Counted from the first letter of the stretch, positions 23,277 to 31,469 are shown. The stretch: 33,312 nucleotides of DNA from Gammaproteobacteria bacterium (GCA_016207405.1 JACQPQ010000046.1:1-33312), one strand, 5' to 3'. Notes: a model not told the origin generated them from the letters alone. A program made the numbers and translations.

Positions 23277-23925
23277 GCTTAGTTTGCTTTTCGAGAGCGG
23301 TCATTCTTTCTGCAAGTTGGTCCGTTGAGTGTGAAAGTTTATCCAGCTCCTTATGTACCGGAGAAAGAACCGTGTTTTGTATACGCTTTAAATCCCCACT
23401 GAGTTGTAAGGAAACAAATTTGCCAAAATTGAATGTTTTTTTAAAGAGGGGTATGAGTATTTGTGGGGGATTGAAAACATCTTTAACCCAGTCTATTTTC
23501 ACGCCGTCTAGTGCATTTCGGAGGGCAACAATAAGCTCGGTATTTCCGTCAATAGATAAGTCTCTTGAAAAAAAGAGCGCATCTCCATCAAGTTTTCCTT
23601 GGAAGAGTTGCCAGAGGGAGTAGAGTTCGCTTCGAACCGTAGCGAATGGCTCCGAGGCAAGTGCTTCTGAACGATTGGGAATGATTCGAACTTTTAGCGA
23701 TTGCTCAATAGGTAAGAGGAGATAAAAGGGAAGATCTGAAAATTCAATTAAAAGAGTTTTTCCATGAAATTCGGAAAGCCTTTCTGCGATGCCGGGATGA
23801 TGGCGCTGTATTTTAAGTAAAGTGCGGTTAATAAGCGTTTGTAACAGAGCGTGGGCAAGGGGAAGTTTGGTCAGAACCGAAAAAAAAGGCGTGTACAAAA
23901 GAGAAGCGGTTGACTTGGAGTGCAT
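23260..23925 (-). CDS. ubiT: UbiT, SCP2-domain accessory factor of anaerobic ubiquinone biosynthesis
   Basis: Lipid-binding SCP2-family protein needed with UbiU-UbiV for ubiquinone synthesis without oxygen; thought to hold hydrophobic ubiquinone precursors. About 221 aa from the ATG at 23925; a TTG at 23961 would add 12 residues and neither start has a clear ribosome site. The SCP2 core is at about 70-150, with the typical LFQGKLDGDALFFSRDLSIDGNTELIVALRNALDGVKID segment (outline). A C-terminal extension (about 165-215) looks helical and possibly coiled-coil (SHSTDQLAERMTALEKQ). The C-terminal residues and stop are in a heptad repeat. Upstream hydrolase gene is on the same strand. Confidence 0.88.
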   Translation of the reverse strand: MHSKSTASLLYTPFFSVLTKLPLAHALLQTLINRTLLKIQRHHPGIAERLSEFHGKTLLIEFSDLPFYLLLPIEQSLKVRIIPNRSEALASEPFATVRSELYSLWQLFQGKLDGDALFFSRDLSIDGNTELIVALRNALDGVKIDWVKDVFNPPQILIPLFKKTFNFGKFVSLQLSGDLKRIQNTVLSPVHKELDKLSHSTDQLAERMTALEKQTKRGVRS

Positions 23926-23973
23926 GCGTGTAATGTACGATATATGCTGAATAGGTTTCAAGATTTTCTCTGG

Positions 23974-23996
23974 GTCCCGCGGTCAAGCCGCGGGAC
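23974..23996. repeat. GTCCCGCGG/CCGCGGGAC palindrome between the hydrolase and ubiT
   Basis: Nine-base perfect stem with a TCAAG loop, followed by GACGG. It resembles the CCCGCGGTCAAGCCGCGGG repeats scattered in several intracellular and environmental proteobacteria. It occupies the 45-80 bp gap before ubiT. Confidence 0.75.
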
Positions 23997-24006
23997 GACG
24001 GTTCAT

Positions 24007-24846
24007 CTAAAACCCCCGGTCCCGCGCTGCTTCTTCAAGAAGCGCTAGAATGAGATGCCGGTTTTCTACCGTACTCATACATCCGAGGTGTCGGTCTCCC
24101 GCGAGGGGGACCATTATTTTCTCGGGGTTTTTAACTGATAGAAAAAGTTTCACCCCCTCTTCCCATGGAACAATGGGGTCCCCACGCGCATGAAAGCTTA
24201 AAAATGCTACGTCGTTTTTGAGCTTTTGGGCAGCAGGACCCGCATTGTGTTTGTTGGAAAGTAGCCACCAAGCCAGCACCTTTGAGAAAAATCTCCCAAA
24301 AGTCTTCTCAACATGTGCTGCCCCAACCCCCCGATAGTTGGCAAAGGCGCCTTCTACGACTATCGCACAGACTTCGGGGATATCCACGTCCCCCAAAGCA
24401 TCTAGCGCCACAACCCCCCCCAGGCTCTGTCCGATAATAAAAAAGGGTGGCGTTGCGCTTTGTACTGCCCACTCCAAAAAGGCGCCCCCGGCCTTATGGA
24501 GCGACTCACGCGATGGCCGCCCGGGGGCAGCCCCATATCCGGGATACTCTAACATGGCCACGGTGTAGCCATGTCGGGTGAGCCACCGGACATAGCCAAT
24601 ATGCCTTTCCGCACACAGGCTATTTCCGTGGAAATGCAACACCGTTCCCTTATGCTCCCCCTTGTTTTTTGGGAACAAAAGGAGGGCGTAATATTTCTTC
24701 CTCTTTCCAAAGAGGACAGTTTTGTCCCCTTTATGGTGTGAGGAAGCGCCCTTTTCGGGCGGTGTTGGTTTGTAGAACAGAAAGTCTCCTTGACGAAAGG
24801 AGACCAAGAGAACTATGCCGAGGAGAGCGAGTAAAAAGATTAACAT
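24007..24846 (-). CDS. Membrane-anchored alpha/beta hydrolase (BEM46/ABHD13-like)
   Basis: Serine hydrolase of unknown substrate. 279 aa from the ATG at 24846, which has GGGGGT upstream; the frame stays open to 24948 through a repeat. N-terminal signal anchor LIFLLALLGIVLLVSF (about 2-18). Alpha/beta core with HFHGNS oxyanion strand, LEYPGYG, nucleophile elbow GQSLGG, acid HARGDPIVPWEEG and catalytic histidine GDRHLG. The family includes small esterases and thioesterases. Its third codon positions look richer in C and G than in neighbouring genes, with many CCC and CGC codons, which may mean recent acquisition. It precedes ubiT on the same strand, but a functional link is not shown. Confidence 0.85.
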   Translation of the reverse strand: MLIFLLALLGIVLLVSFRQGDFLFYKPTPPEKGASSHHKGDKTVLFGKRKKYYALLLFPKNKGEHKGTVLHFHGNSLCAERHIGYVRWLTRHGYTVAMLEYPGYGAAPGRPSRESLHKAGGAFLEWAVQSATPPFFIIGQSLGGVVALDALGDVDIPEVCAIVVEGAFANYRGVGAAHVEKTFGRFFSKVLAWWLLSNKHNAGPAAQKLKNDVAFLSFHARGDPIVPWEEGVKLFLSVKNPEKIMVPLAGDRHLGCMSTVENRHLILALLEEAARDRGF

Positions 24847-24863
24847 CCTTTTTACCCCCTTTA

Positions 24864-24884
24864 TGTAGGGTGCGCTTGCGCACC
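24864..24884. repeat. GTAGGGTGCGCTTGCGCACC hairpin upstream of the hydrolase
   Basis: GGTGCGC (24869-24875) pairs with GCGCACC (24878-24884) around TT. Shares the TGTAGGGTGCGC core with the long inverted repeat at 17798-17864. It lies between the divergent hydrolase and putA genes. Confidence 0.75.
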
Positions 24885-24965
24885 GTTCTATTCTATAAGA
24901 TCCAAAGAACCCGTAAACAACGGGTTCGAAAAAGAAACCGCGTGGCATTCTAGCGAATTTTGTAA

Positions 24966-24994
24966 TTGCTGGCGACTGGGGGGCTCTATATAAT
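24966..24994 (+). promoter_or_regulatory. Possible sigma70 promoter of putA
   Basis: TTGCTG (24966-24971), 17 bp spacer, TATAAT (24989-24994). The -10 is perfect and the -35 only matches TTG. Predicted start near 25001, about 20 bases before the putA ATG. Confidence 0.45.
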
Positions 24995-25019
24995 CTATCC
25001 GCACACTATATTGAGTTGT

Positions 25020-28000
25020 ATGTCATCCCCATCACATCAAATACTGACTCCTGCTATCGATGAAACTTTTTTACTCGATGAAAAATTGGCTTGCGAGCGT
25101 CTGCTGGCTCAAGTTCAACTTGACGAAAGCCAACACAAGCAAATTACATCGCTTGCAACTCAATTGATTGAAACGTGTAGAAGAGGATCGAAATCCCAGT
25201 CTTTTTTTTCTGCGTTTATTCAAGAATACGGGTTGGAGTGTCCAGAAGGCGTTTTGCTCATGTCCTTGGCGGAAAGTTTACTTCGCATTCCCGACCGCAA
25301 AACAGCGGAACTTTTAATTGAGGACAAGTTAAAGCAAGGGAATTGGAAAAAGCATCTTTCGCGGAGTTCTTTTTGGGGCGTTAACTTTAGTACTTTAGGG
25401 TTGTGTGTGACGGAAAAGGGATTGGGCGTGATACCGAGGTCGATGATTCATGGCGCTTTCAAGTGCATGATGCATCAATTAGCCCATCATTTTGTGGTGG
25501 GAGAAACCATAGAAAATGCGCTGACTTGTATTCGGGGGCCAGGGGAGCGGTTTTCTTTTGACATGCTAGGAGAAGCAGCTTTAACGCGCCGAGACGCCGA
25601 ACGGTTTTTTCATGCTTATCGAAAAGCCCTTGTGCAAATAGGCAAGCTTCCGAGTTCTCGTAAAATCAACATGAGTCTTTCTATTAAACTGTCTGCCCTA
25701 TATCCCCGGTATGAATATTCGAAAGCGGAGGATGTGATGAGGGAATTGGTGCCTCAGGTTCTTGAGCTTGCCCAAGAAGCTTTTCGGCAAGAGGTTCCGA
25801 TGAGCATCGATGCAGAAGAAGTTGGGCGATTGGAACTTTCTCTTGCTGTTTTAAAGGCTGTCTTTTGTGATCCAAGAATAGCGGGGTGGGAAGGATTGGG
25901 GTTTGTCGTTCAAGCCTATCATAAAAAAGCTTTCGCTCTCTTATCGTGGCTTCACACTTTGGCGGCAGAGCATCAAAAATGCATTCCGGTTCGTTTGGTA
26001 AAGGGTGCATACTGGGATTCTGAAATCAAGCGCGCACAAGTCTTAGGGTTGGAAGGCTATCCTGTTTATACCCGGAAGGCAGCGACTGATCTGTCTTACC
26101 TCCTTTGTTCACAGAAGCTATTGCAGAGCTCGGACTATTTAGTCCCTCAATTTGCAACCCACAATGCGCATACGATTGCCAGTATTTGTGTTCTCGCAAA
26201 AGGATCCCCTTTGGTTAAAGGGCGTTTTGAGTTTCAGAGGTTGCATGGAATGGGGGAGGAGCTTTATGGGGCGTTAAAGATCCTTGAAGATCTGCCTTGT
26301 CGAGTATATGCCCCGGTGGGACATTATGAAGAGCTCTTGCCCTATCTTATTCGAAGGCTTCTTGAAAACGGGGCCAATAGTTCTTTTGTGCATCATGTTA
26401 TGAATGACAAGATACCGGTTCAAAGTTTAGTTAAAAATCCGGTGGCAGAAATGCAGGTTGGGATGACTGAAAGCTCGGCTATTCCAGTTCCTCTATGGCT
26501 GTATGGTAAAACCAGGCAAAATTCAGTGGGGTTTGATATGACAAGTGCGAGTGAAGTTACCTTTATTATGGATGGGATAAAGCCTTATTTTGACAGGCGA
26601 TGGCAAGGGATGCCTATTGTAAATGGAGAACGCTTGACCACACGGCAGGCGCTCAAAGTTTTTTCGCCTGCACACCGGGAAGAGCCGTGTGGGGAAATCG
26701 CGTTTGCAGATCTTATCCATGTTGAACAAGCCTTATTCTCTGCATCAAACGGTTGGGAAGCGTGGAATCAAACGCCTATTTATCGCCGAGCCGAGTGTCT
26801 GATGCAGGCATCTGACTTATTGGAACTCCGCAAATTTGAACTCATCGCGCTTCTCATTCGAGAGGCGGGGAAAACCATTATGGACGCCATAGATGAAGTG
26901 CGGGAAGCCGTCGATTTTTGTCGCTATTATGCAGAGCTTGCAAAGGGTTTGGCAGAGCCACTTAACTTACCGGGGCCTACCGGTGAACGTAATCAACTCG
27001 TATGGAATGGTCGAGGCGTATTTGTGTGCATCAGCCCTTGGAATTTCCCGCTCGCTATTTTTACAGGGCAAATTGCAGCCGCTTTAGTGTCAGGGAATAC
27101 GGTGATTGCAAAACCAGCCGAACACACTTCTCTCATGGCGTGCCTGGTCACGGAGTTGTTTCATAAGGCCGGTATTCCACCTCAGGCATTACACTCTTTA
27201 CCGGGTTCTGGGTCGTTGATAGGACGTGCTCTGGTTTCTGACGCCCGTGTTGCAGGTGTTGCGTTTACAGGCTCTACAGAAACCGCATGGGCCATCAATC
27301 AAGCGCTTGCCGCACGAAAAGCGCCAATAGTTCCTCTTATTGCAGAAACAGGGGGAGTCAATGCGATGATAGTGGATAGTTCCGCTTTGACGGAACAAGT
27401 TGTGCAAGATGTGATGACCTCTGCCTTTCGTTCGGCAGGGCAACGGTGTTCTGCGCTTAGGGTACTTTTTTTACAAGAAGACTGTGCTTCCCGAATACTT
27501 TCAGGGTTGGAAGGTGCTATGGCCGAATTGAAGGTTGGGGCGCCAGAAGAACTAGGTAGTGATCTCGGTCCTGTCATCGATGCAGACGCGCATGGGCATT
27601 TGCTCAACTATATTGCGAAGGGGAAGGGGACCGCGCGGTTTTTTTATCAAACGCCGCTTCCTCCCAATTTAGAAGGCCATTTTGTTCCTCCGACGGTTTT
27701 TGAAATTGGGAGAATAGAAGAAATACCCGGAGAAGTATTTGGTCCTATTTTACATGTTATTCGATTTAGAGCGGGGGATTTAGATCACGTCCTCGGATCC
27801 ATCAATCGTACAGGGTTTGGATTAACCTTTGGGATCCATTCGCGTATAGAGGGTAGGGTAGAGAAAATTGCACGGCAGATCCAAGCCGGAAATGTGTATG
27901 TGAATCGCAATATGATAGGGGCCGTTCCCGGGGTTCAGCCGTTTGGGGGGCAAGGGCTATCTGGCACAGGCCCCAAGGCGGGTGGCCCGCATTATCTTTT

Positions 28001-28082
28001 CCGTTTTGCAACCGAAAAAACCATTACGGTCAACACAGCCGCAATAGGGGGCAATGTAGAGCTTTTAAGCAGGCCAGGCTAA
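25020..28082 (+). CDS. putA: PutA, bifunctional proline dehydrogenase / delta-1-pyrroline-5-carboxylate dehydrogenase
   Basis: Oxidises proline to glutamate in two steps, passing electrons from FAD to quinone and then to NAD+. 1020 aa from the ATG at 25020. Proline dehydrogenase barrel (about 60-480): IDAEEVGRLE, RLVKGAYWDSEIKRAQ, FATHNAHTIA, FEFQRLHGMGE and YLIRRLLENGAN (paired substrate arginines). Aldehyde dehydrogenase domain (about 520-1000): ISPWNFPLAIFTGQ, AETGGVNAM with catalytic Glu, and SAGQRCSALRV with nucleophile Cys810. It lacks the N-terminal ribbon-helix-helix DNA-binding domain of the 1320-residue E. coli protein, so it is a short (type A-like) PutA that cannot repress its own gene that way. 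No putP is adjacent. Confidence 0.97.
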   Translation: MSSPSHQILTPAIDETFLLDEKLACERLLAQVQLDESQHKQITSLATQLIETCRRGSKSQSFFSAFIQEYGLECPEGVLLMSLAESLLRIPDRKTAELLIEDKLKQGNWKKHLSRSSFWGVNFSTLGLCVTEKGLGVIPRSMIHGAFKCMMHQLAHHFVVGETIENALTCIRGPGERFSFDMLGEAALTRRDAERFFHAYRKALVQIGKLPSSRKINMSLSIKLSALYPRYEYSKAEDVMRELVPQVLELAQEAFRQEVPMSIDAEEVGRLELSLAVLKAVFCDPRIAGWEGLGFVVQAYHKKAFALLSWLHTLAAEHQKCIPVRLVKGAYWDSEIKRAQVLGLEGYPVYTRKAATDLSYLLCSQKLLQSSDYLVPQFATHNAHTIASICVLAKGSPLVKGRFEFQRLHGMGEELYGALKILEDLPCRVYAPVGHYEELLPYLIRRLLENGANSSFVHHVMNDKIPVQSLVKNPVAEMQVGMTESSAIPVPLWLYGKTRQNSVGFDMTSASEVTFIMDGIKPYFDRRWQGMPIVNGERLTTRQALKVFSPAHREEPCGEIAFADLIHVEQALFSASNGWEAWNQTPIYRRAECLMQASDLLELRKFELIALLIREAGKTIMDAIDEVREAVDFCRYYAELAKGLAEPLNLPGPTGERNQLVWNGRGVFVCISPWNFPLAIFTGQIAAALVSGNTVIAKPAEHTSLMACLVTELFHKAGIPPQALHSLPGSGSLIGRALVSDARVAGVAFTGSTETAWAINQALAARKAPIVPLIAETGGVNAMIVDSSALTEQVVQDVMTSAFRSAGQRCSALRVLFLQEDCASRILSGLEGAMAELKVGAPEELGSDLGPVIDADAHGHLLNYIAKGKGTARFFYQTPLPPNLEGHFVPPTVFEIGRIEEIPGEVFGPILHVIRFRAGDLDHVLGSINRTGFGLTFGIHSRIEGRVEKIARQIQAGNVYVNRNMIGAVPGVQPFGGQGLSGTGPKAGGPHYLFRFATEKTITVNTAAIGGNVELLSRPG

Positions 28083-28124
28083 AGGATAGGTAAAACACCC
28101 GTCTGTTTTCTGTGCGTGCCATAA

Positions 28125-28142
28125 AAAACAGCCGGCTGTTTT
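28125..28142. terminator. AAAACAGCC/GGCTGTTTT palindrome downstream of putA
   Basis: A perfect 18 bp palindrome 43 bp after the putA stop, ending in TTTTG. The GC core with flanking A and T tracts is compatible with a terminator, although the loop would have to open from the stem centre. The rest of 28083-28216 shows nothing else definite. Confidence 0.45.
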
Positions 28143-28216
28143 GTTGATTCTGTTTGAAATGAATGCTAGGGTTGCATTACACACATCACAATTTGATTAA
28201 ACTTGAATGACAGAGC

Positions 28217-29575
28217 ATGGAAAGAACAGCACTGAATGTTTTAACAAATTGGCTCACTTCAGTTGGTCGAAAGCCTTTAGTTATACGAGGGGCTAGGCAA
28301 GTGGGTAAAACGTGGTTGGTCAGACACTTTGCTAAAACGGTTGGAAAAACCCTCGTTGAACTCAACTTTGAAAAACAACCTTCCTATGCTAGTTTTTTTT
28401 CTTCTAACGATCCACAACAAATCCTATTAAATCTTACTGCCGTCACCAACGAAAAAATAAGTTCCGAACATAGTTTGTTATTTTTGGATGAAATACAGGC
28501 CGTACCACAACTATTAAGTAAACTCCGTTGGTTTTCAGAAGACTTACCACAACTGCCGGTGATAGTTGCTGGCTCCTTACTAGAATTTGTACTCGCCGAA
28601 CATTCGTTTAGTATGCCGGTCGGTCGTATTAGTTATATGCATTTAGAGCCATTGTCATTTGAAGAATTTTTACTGGCCAATGATAAAAAGTCGCTTTTTG
28701 ACTATTTGAAAGCCTATGACTTAACGTTAAAAATACCCTTAGCCATTCATGAACAACTGATCATGTTGTTTAAAGCGTATTTGCTTGTTGGGGGCTTACC
28801 CAGCGCAGTTGCAAATTGGATTTTTAATCATTCTCCAGACAGGGTAAGTCAGGTTCAGTATGATCTATTAGCGACGTATCGGGATGATTTTGCAAAGTAT
28901 AAAGCGCGTATGGCGGGAGAAAGATTAGAGGAGGTGATGATTGCAACACCCAAAATGCTTGGGCAAAAATTTGTGTTTAGTCGCGTAAATGCTTCTCACC
29001 CCTCCATTACCATGAAGCAAGTATTAACTTTTTTAGAAAAAGCGAGAATTTGTTACCGTGTGCAGGGTTGTGCAGCGAATGGGGTGCCATTGGCCGCTGA
29101 AATCAAAGAGAAGTATTTTAAAGAAATTTTCCTGGATACAGGGTTATGTTGCGCCATGTTGGGATTAAATTTAAGTCAAATCAACGCAGCAACTGAGATT
29201 ACGTTGATTAACCAAGGTGGTATTGCTGAGCAGGTTGTGGGGCAGTTATTCAGAACGGTTGAGCCGTCCTATATAGAACCCACTTTATATTGCTGGCATC
29301 GGGAAGAACAAGGTGCAAGCGCCGAAATCGATTATATTGTATCGCATGGCAGTCAAGTGATCCCCGTAGAGGTGAAGGCGGGTTCAACGGGCAGTTTAAA
29401 ATCATTGCATCTTTTTATGGGGTTAAAAAAATTCAACATTGCAATACGTATCAATTCAGATTTTCCAAGTAAAATGGCAATAAAAACAAAGGATAACTTG
29501 GGAAACTGCGTGGAATACACACTTGTCTCTTTGCCCTTTTATCTAGTTGGGGAGATACATCGGTTATTGGGATGA
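28217..29575 (+). CDS. AAA_14/DUF4143 ATPase
   Basis: 452 aa two-domain P-loop protein of unknown cellular role. N-terminal AAA_14 domain: Walker A GARQVGKTW (about 25-33), Walker B LLFLDEIQ (about 87-94), sensor VIVAGSLLEF and GRISYMHLEPLSFEEFL. C-terminal DUF4143: the segment AEIDYIV...IPVEVKAG looks like a PD-(D/E)xK nuclease-fold core (Asp, then Glu-x-Lys). This family occurs in variable copy number across bacteria and archaea and behaves as an accessory gene. It stands alone between putA and pyrC, is visibly more AT-rich than putA, and has no obvious partner. Roles as a toxin or defence gene are speculation. Confidence 0.85.
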   Translation: MERTALNVLTNWLTSVGRKPLVIRGARQVGKTWLVRHFAKTVGKTLVELNFEKQPSYASFFSSNDPQQILLNLTAVTNEKISSEHSLLFLDEIQAVPQLLSKLRWFSEDLPQLPVIVAGSLLEFVLAEHSFSMPVGRISYMHLEPLSFEEFLLANDKKSLFDYLKAYDLTLKIPLAIHEQLIMLFKAYLLVGGLPSAVANWIFNHSPDRVSQVQYDLLATYRDDFAKYKARMAGERLEEVMIATPKMLGQKFVFSRVNASHPSITMKQVLTFLEKARICYRVQGCAANGVPLAAEIKEKYFKEIFLDTGLCCAMLGLNLSQINAATEITLINQGGIAEQVVGQLFRTVEPSYIEPTLYCWHREEQGASAEIDYIVSHGSQVIPVEVKAGSTGSLKSLHLFMGLKKFNIAIRINSDFPSKMAIKTKDNLGNCVEYTLVSLPFYLVGEIHRLLG

Positions 29576-29585
29576 TCTCTTTCGA

Positions 29586-29632
29586 CCGTTCACCCTTCGA
29601 GACGGCGCTGCGTGCCTCCTCAGGGTGAACGG
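29586..29632. repeat. CCGTTCACCCT/AGGGTGAACGG palindrome upstream of pyrC
   Basis: Eleven-base perfect inverted ends (29586-29596 and 29622-29632) enclose CTTCGAGACGGCGCTGCGTG-type sequence. A fourth family of intergenic palindromes in this window, similar to the widespread GTTCACCCTGAGC-x-GTCGAAGGG repeats. Confidence 0.75.
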
Positions 29633-29678
29633 CCACAAGAATGAATGGTCAAAAGAGGCCTTATAATTTTAATCCGGC

Positions 29679-30728
29679 ATGACTCCTCAGACGATCACAC
29701 TCACCCAACCCGATGACTGGCATGTACATTTGCGGGATGGGGTGTGGCTTCCGCTGACCGTTCTCCACAGCGCGCGTTATTTTGGTCGGGCGCTCATTAT
29801 GCCCAACCTCGATCCTCCCTTGACTACCTTGCCGAAAGTTGCGGCTTACATGAAAAGAATTCTGGCCCATAAACCGAAAGGGGCACATTTTCAGCCGTTA
29901 ATGACGCTGTATTTGACCGAAGGAATGAAGCCAGATCTCATAAAAGAAGCTCGGATGAGAGGGGGGATTTATGGGGTCAAACTTTATCCCGCGTTCGCGA
30001 CGACACATTCAACAAAAGGAGTTGCAAATATTAAGGCTGTTTATTCTGTTTTGGAGACTATGCAAGAGGTCGGTCTTCCGCTTTTAGTGCATGGGGAACT
30101 TTCCGATTCCACTGTAGATGTGTTTGATAGAGAAGCTTGTTTTATCGAAAGAGTTTTTATTCCTCTTTTAAAGGACTTTCCAGAATTGAAGGTTGTCTTT
30201 GAACATATCAGCACAAAGGTAGCGGTAGATTTTGTAAAATCTGAAAGAGAACGTTTGAGGGCGACACTCACAGCGCATCATCTCCTGTATACACGGAGTG
30301 ACTGTTTGGCCCATGAATTCAATCCCCATCTTTATTGCGCACCCATCTTGAAAAGGGCTTCTGACCGGAGAGCGTTGATAGAAGCGGCAACGAGCGGAAA
30401 CCCAAAATTCTTTTTGGGGACAGATAGCGCGCCACATGCTAGGCGTCAAAAAGAGTCTGGATGTACAAAGCCTGGTATTTACACCGCTCACATCGCACTC
30501 GAGTTATATGCAGAAGTATTTGAGGCGGCAGGAAAACTCGAACGGCTCGAAGCATTTGCATCTTTTCACGGGGCTGATTTTTACGGCCTACCTCGAAACC
30601 GTCAGAAAATTATTTTATCTCAACAATCTTGGAAGGTGCCGCTCCAGTATAGGATCGGAAATGAAACGCTAGTCCCTTTGCGTGGGGGAACTTCTGTTAG
30701 GTGGAAATGTAGGATTTTATTTCAATAG
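29679..30728 (+). CDS. pyrC: PyrC dihydroorotase
   Basis: Third step of pyrimidine synthesis: cyclises carbamoyl aspartate to dihydroorotate with a binuclear zinc site. 349 aa, the E. coli class II length. Zinc-ligand block DWHVHLRDG (His15, His17), carbamylated lysine in GVKLYPAFATTHS, LPLLVHGE, FEHIST, and the catalytic Asp in FFLGTDSAPHARRQKE. The C-terminus is slightly different from E. coli and ends within 30 bp of brnT. A TATAAT at 29662-29667 is 11 bases before the ATG and there is no ribosome site, so transcription may start very near the start codon. No other pyr genes are close. Confidence 0.96.
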   Translation: MTPQTITLTQPDDWHVHLRDGVWLPLTVLHSARYFGRALIMPNLDPPLTTLPKVAAYMKRILAHKPKGAHFQPLMTLYLTEGMKPDLIKEARMRGGIYGVKLYPAFATTHSTKGVANIKAVYSVLETMQEVGLPLLVHGELSDSTVDVFDREACFIERVFIPLLKDFPELKVVFEHISTKVAVDFVKSERERLRATLTAHHLLYTRSDCLAHEFNPHLYCAPILKRASDRRALIEAATSGNPKFFLGTDSAPHARRQKESGCTKPGIYTAHIALELYAEVFEAAGKLERLEAFASFHGADFYGLPRNRQKIILSQQSWKVPLQYRIGNETLVPLRGGTSVRWKCRILFQ

Positions 30729-30756
30729 TTACCCCGCCTTGACGTATAATTTGTTT

Positions 30757-31026
30757 ATGTATGGATTTGAGTGGGATGAGCACAAAAGGATTGCAAATGT
30801 TGAGAAACATGGCATTGACTTTGTTGATGCAATCGAAGTATTTAATGATTTTGATAGGATTGAAGCGGAAATCGTTAGGAATGGCGAAAGACGCAATCAA
30901 GTCATTGGTCTTGTTAAAGATGTGATTATTTTTGTTGTCTACACTAAACGAAACGATAAGCAAAGAATTATTTCTGCGCGGAGAGCGAGCCGGTATGAAC
31001 GTGAAACATATTTCCAACCATCATAA
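30757..31026 (+). CDS. brnT: BrnT-family toxin (DUF497)
   Basis: Small ribonuclease toxin of a type II toxin-antitoxin pair. 89 aa from the ATG at 30757. The BrnT pattern is complete: FEWDEHKRIANVEKHGIDFVDAIEVFNDFD at the start, RNQVIGLVKDVIIFVVYTKRNDKQRIISARRASRYERETY at the end (outlined), including the catalytic-type Arg/His residues of the RelE-like fold. A TATAAT ends 6 bases before the ATG, so the message may be nearly leaderless. The 3' end overlaps the antitoxin gene by 32 bp, as expected for TA pairs. Confidence 0.88.
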   Translation: MYGFEWDEHKRIANVEKHGIDFVDAIEVFNDFDRIEAEIVRNGERRNQVIGLVKDVIIFVVYTKRNDKQRIISARRASRYERETYFQPS

Positions 31027-31366
31027 AATTACAAAGAGCCTAACGAATTGGGATAAAGTCCGAAAAATGACGGAAGCAAAAATTATTCACGCGGCTAGAT
31101 CGGACAGAGATGCACAGCCTTTATCTAAAAAACAGTTAAAGTATTTTAAACGCGTTAATCCCATACGTCAGGTAGAAATTAAATTAATCCGGCATAAATT
31201 GGGACTTTCTCAAGAAGAATTCGCACATTATTTTGGTGTAAGTCAGAGAACAATACAAGAATGGGAACAACACCGTAGGATCCCTACAGCAACAGCTCGA
31301 AACTTCTTAAAGGTTATAGAATCTGAACCCACAATAGTGCAGAAAATTCTTCGTTCAGGCACTTAA
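30995..31366 (+). CDS. BrnA-like antitoxin with XRE-type helix-turn-helix
   Basis: Presumed antitoxin and operon repressor for the overlapping BrnT. 123 aa. Residues about 20-55 (W-DKVRKMTEAKIIHAARSDRDAQPLSKKQL) resemble the toxin-binding part of BrnA-like proteins. Residues about 65-105 are a Cro/C1-type HTH: EIKLIRHKLGLSQEEFAHYFGVSQRTIQEWEQHRRIPT. Classical BrnA uses a ribbon-helix-helix instead, so this is the HTH variant. The ATG at 30995 lies in the end of brnT with GGAGAG about 8 bases upstream. Not recognised at the symbol level. Confidence 0.82.
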   Translation: MNVKHISNHHKITKSLTNWDKVRKMTEAKIIHAARSDRDAQPLSKKQLKYFKRVNPIRQVEIKLIRHKLGLSQEEFAHYFGVSQRTIQEWEQHRRIPTATARNFLKVIESEPTIVQKILRSGT

Positions 31367-31469
31367 GGGCCTGTAAAAGAAGGAATCGCACTCATGCCCT
31401 TTGATTGCTTTTATGGGACAGCCCTGCCGCATGACAGTGAGCCTATTTTAGGAGTAGAATTTCAAACAT

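Noticed and set aside
28200-28216. Second Fnr site (TTGATTAAACTTGAA at 28194) upstream of the ATPase gene
   Set aside because: The right half does not match ATCAA at the required spacing.
30739-30750. TTGACG followed by TATAAT before brnT
   Set aside because: The two hexamers are adjacent with no spacer, so they cannot be a -35/-10 pair. Only the TATAAT may matter.
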